A DNA stretch of 64,000 bases from Natronogracilivirga saccharolytica (GTDB lineage: Bacteria; Bacteroidota; Rhodothermia; Balneolales; Natronogracilivirgulaceae), in contig NZ_JAFIDN010000010.1 of the NCBI RefSeq assembly GCF_017921895.1, positions 62,001 to 126,000 on the forward strand, given 5' to 3'. The stretch's first letter is position 1; the number at the start of each line of letters is the position of its first letter. Positions 61,886 through 64,000 of this stretch are shown here, piece after piece. Both the position numbers and the translations under genes were made by a program. The notes under the pieces were generated by a model, which ran no database searches, had not been told where the DNA came from, and saw only the letters and a program-made list of their open reading frames with translations.

Positions 61886-62857
61886 ATGATCACGATTATC
61901 GGTGCGGGTCCCATCGGACTCGCCTGCGGAATTGCATTGAAGAAGAAGGACATCCCTTTCCGGATTATCGACAAGGGCTGCCTGGTCGATTCCGTGTTTC
62001 ACTATCCTACCAACATGACCTTTTTTTCCACCTCCGACCGGCTGGAAATCGGAGGGGTACCGTTCATTTCTCACGGCATGAAACCCACGCGGCGTGAAGC
62101 GCTGGAATATTACCGGCGTGTGGCGGAAAGCTACGAGTTGCCCTTGCAGCTGTATGAAGAGGTCACCGACATCCGCGGTGAGGACGGCGCTTTTACCGTA
62201 ACAACGGACAAGGGTACGTACGACAGCGAAAAAGTGATCATTTCAAGCGGTTTTTACGGCCGGCCGCACCGCATGAATGTTCCGGGCGAAGACCTTCCGA
62301 AAGTGAAGCATTATTACGATGAGCCCCATCCCTATGCGTTCATGAAAGTGCTGGTCGTCGGAGCCGGGAATTCGGCTGTGGATGTCGCCCTGGAGTCCTA
62401 CCGGTGCGGGTCGCAGGTATCGATGGTTATCCGCGAGCCGCAGATCAAGGAGACAGTCAAATACTGGGTCAAGCCGGATATAGAAAACCGGATACGTGAG
62501 GGCTCCATCCGCGCCTGGTTCAACTCTGAGGTAATCGAAATCCGGGAGGATGAAGCGGATATCCGGACGCCGGATGGTGTGATCACCATTGAAAATGACT
62601 ATGTGATGGCCATGACGGGGTACGAACCGGATTTTGAGTTGCTGAAACGCGCCGGTATCACCTTTCACGGCGATGAGCAGATTCCCTGGTATGATGAGCA
62701 GACGCAGCTGAGCAATGTGCCGGGGATTTATCTGGCGGGCGTGGTCTGTGGAGGACTGAACACCAGTAAATGGTTTATCGAAAATGCGCGGGTGCATGCC
62801 GATATGATCGCCGATGACATCGCATCTGCGGACCGTGTTTCGCGGTTGTCATCGTGA
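61886..62857 (+). CDS. YpdA-like FAD/NADPH oxidoreductase (bacillithiol disulfide reductase family)
   Basis: 323 aa with two dinucleotide folds: TIIGAGPIGLACGIALKKK for FAD and VLVVGAGNSAVDVALESYRCGSQ for NADPH. The YPTNMTFFSTSDRLEIG block near 41-57 and the VCGGLNTSKWFIENARVHA stretch near the C-terminus are specific to YpdA and separate it from thioredoxin reductase; it lacks a CXXC active site. Family members in Firmicutes reduce bacillithiol disulfide, so the organism may make bacillithiol. No bshA/B/C genes are in the window to confirm this. Confidence 0.85.
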   Translation: MITIIGAGPIGLACGIALKKKDIPFRIIDKGCLVDSVFHYPTNMTFFSTSDRLEIGGVPFISHGMKPTRREALEYYRRVAESYELPLQLYEEVTDIRGEDGAFTVTTDKGTYDSEKVIISSGFYGRPHRMNVPGEDLPKVKHYYDEPHPYAFMKVLVVGAGNSAVDVALESYRCGSQVSMVIREPQIKETVKYWVKPDIENRIREGSIRAWFNSEVIEIREDEADIRTPDGVITIENDYVMAMTGYEPDFELLKRAGITFHGDEQIPWYDEQTQLSNVPGIYLAGVVCGGLNTSKWFIENARVHADMIADDIASADRVSRLSS

Positions 62858-63008
62858 TTTTGTCTGCGACGCCATTCACAGCCTGAGATAACATGGAAAG
62901 AGCTCGATAGAATCAAAAAGGAATCGAAAAAGCCTGGTATAGAAAAGCAGGTGAAAAGGCAGGCTAAAGAAGAACATGGCAAGGGCAAAAATGCGGTTGA
63001 AATAAAAA

Positions 63009-63107
63009 GGGGTAAGCGACCTGCATCGCACCGCTACGACCTCCTGCCGCTGCTACCTTCCGGTCCTGACGGAGTTGAGAGGGAGCTGGTCGTGCAGGAC
63101 TTACCCC
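63009..63107 (-). ncRNA. ffs: Signal recognition particle RNA, small bacterial type
   Basis: About 99 bases on the - strand. The 5' GGGGTAAGTCCTGCACGACC pairs with the 3' GGTCGCTTACCCC region, giving one long hairpin. The conserved domain IV loop reads GTCAGGACCGGAAGGTAGCAGCGGCAGGAG in two blocks (63070-63041), with the GGAA tetraloop and the internal AGCAGC loop that bind Ffh. The RNA ends in CCTTTTTATTT. Sits between tRNA-Ala and the YpdA-like gene. Confidence 0.93.
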
Positions 63108-63130
63108 ATTTTCTGTCCTGAAGCCAGTCA

Positions 63131-63164
63131 AACAACAAAAAGGCCCATCCTGAAATGAGCCTTT
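63131..63164 (-). terminator. Intrinsic terminator of tRNA-Ala
   Basis: On the - strand, AAAGGCTCAT (63164-63155), 6-base loop, ATGGGCCTTT (63148-63139): a 10-bp stem with one mismatch, followed by TTGTTGTT. Confidence 0.75.
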
Positions 63165-63173
63165 GTTTGAGTG

Positions 63174-63247
<74 letters not shown>

Positions 63248-63472
63248 GAATTGCCATGACAGTAAAGAACATTTCAATGACAGAAAATAAAGATAACAAA
63301 TCCCCTTCCTCTATGCAATATCTTACAGCATTGCCAGGACAATTAATCACACACAACAATTAAAAATAACGGAGGGGGCCGCGGTTCCGTATTTACTTTT
63401 ACAGCAATTTTGATTTCTTTTTGTGTTAAATTACAGTGATATTTTTCATCCAATTTCAACCGGAGAACCCAC

Positions 63473-64000
63473 GTGAATATTCAGCGATTATCCCTGTTTG
63501 CCTTCCTTCTCATTTTCAGCCTGGCCATGACCCAGACCGGATGCCGGACTGCCGAAGAAGTGACCGAAGAACCCGACGAAACGGTAGACACTGACGGCGA
63601 CGGTGTTCCCGATTATGTTGAACTTGAAATAGGAACCGATCCCGAAAATCCTGACACCGACGGCGACGGACTCACCGACGGCGAAGAACTTTATGAGCAT
63701 AATACCGATCCTCTTGTTGCCGATACCGATGGTGACGGGCTGTCTGACGGCGACGAAGTGCTGGTTTACGGCACCGACCCGCTGAATCCGGATACCGACG
63801 GCGACGGCCTGTCCGACGGTGACGAAATTCTGCGATACCGCACCGATCCGCTCGACAGCGACAGCGATGATGACGGCCTGAGCGATTACGATGAAATTTA
63901 TGTCCATGGCACCGACCCCAACAATCCGGACACCGACGGGGACGGATTTACCGACGGACAGGAGATCGAAATGGGCACCGATCCGCTTGACCCCAACGAT
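63473..64000 (+). CDS. Lipoprotein with calcium-binding TSP3-type repeats, 3' end outside window
   Basis: 176 residues visible from the GTG at 63473, with GGAG 7 bases upstream. Signal peptide with lipobox MTQTGC near residue 24, a short acidic linker, then six tandem repeats of 21-23 residues of the form [20 protein letters not shown]. Each holds the DxDxDG core and the DxxE that bind Ca2+ in thrombospondin type 3 repeats. In this phylum such arrays usually precede an OmpA peptidoglycan-binding domain or a large surface protein. The frame is open to the window end, so length and remaining domains are unknown. Confidence 0.85.
   Translation, partial: MNIQRLSLFAFLLIFSLAMTQTGCRTAEEVTEEPDETVDTDGDGVPDYVELEIGTDPENPDTDGDGLTDGEELYEHNTDPLVADTDGDGLSDGDEVLVYGTDPLNPDTDGDGLSDGDEILRYRTDPLDSDSDDDGLSDYDEIYVHGTDPNNPDTDGDGFTDGQEIEMGTDPLDPND

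Noticed and set aside
63473-64000. DxDGDG repeats on the DNA as a CRISPR-like or satellite array; the 139-residue - strand frame at 63488-63907
   Set aside because: The repeat is coding: it keeps the + frame through six calcium-binding units after a lipoprotein signal. The - strand frame is its shadow.

Overview
The window reads as chromosome from a free-living Gram-negative, aerobic bacterium of the Bacteroidota/Rhodothermota/Balneolota assemblage, with roughly balanced GC. The evidence is: a subtilase with a type IX secretion (Por) sorting domain, two TonB-dependent receptors with carboxypeptidase-regulatory N-domains, a THI-box-controlled TonB receptor, a promoter of the Bacteroidota form (TTG-N19-NAnnTTTG) before an RRM gene, a carbamoyl-phosphate synthase large chain without its allosteric domain, and a bacillithiol-disulfide-reductase-like protein. 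The placement is inference from gene content; no rRNA is present. I see no insertion sequence, prophage, integrase or CRISPR array.

Layout. 1-5.8 kb: 3' part of metF, an NlpC/P60 lipoprotein, a DCC-family protein, a lone receiver domain, a TauE/SafE exporter, mutS2. 5.8-14.1 kb: small membrane protein, Omp85-like barrel, FecA-like TonB receptor, two convergent long-chain acyl-CoA synthetases. 14.2-27.8 kb: a heme region with protoporphyrinogen oxidase on the + strand and hemH-hemA-hemC-hemD-hemE-hemF, hemB and hemL on the - strand, so eight of the enzymes from glutamyl-tRNA to heme lie within 10 kb and the ninth is close by. Between hemB and hemL sit an RRM RNA-binding protein and a CusF-like copper-binding lipoprotein preceded by a tiny cysteine-rich reading frame. 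28.0-31.6 kb: sensor kinase/response regulator and a DUF58 protein. 31.7-43.8 kb (+): DDAH-like hydrolase, AbgT transporter, DUF5989 micro-protein, carA-carB, Ddl-like ligase, peptide-binding lipoprotein, NAD kinase, malate dehydrogenase. 44-47.3 kb (-): NYN/cold-shock fusion, Wzx-type flippase, aroQ, HIT protein. Then tRNA-Lys, an outer-membrane barrel, an MgtC/DUF4010 membrane protein, and a TPP riboswitch with a TonB receptor (predicted thiamin uptake). 52.2-60.1 kb: VKOR + DsbA pair, a beta-lactamase-like/amidase fusion lipoprotein, an M14 peptidase, the secreted subtilase. 60.2-64 kb: GNAT-nitrilase fusion, YpdA-like reductase, SRP RNA, tRNA-Ala, and the start of a lipoprotein made of calcium-binding TSP3-type repeats that runs off the window.

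The functional core is the heme block: its terminal steps (HemF, HemY-type oxidase) are the O2-dependent versions, its HemB has an Asp-based (non-zinc) metal motif, and its ferrochelatase carries an internal cysteine cluster of the kind that binds [2Fe-2S]. The second theme is envelope biology: disulfide formation, peptidoglycan sensing/cleavage, TonB uptake and type IX secretion. The points I would look at first are the NYN-cold-shock fusion, the beta-lactamase-like/amidase fusion, the cysteine-rich leader frame before the copper lipoprotein, and the THI-box receptor. None amounts to a proven new system; several are unusual arrangements that can be tested.
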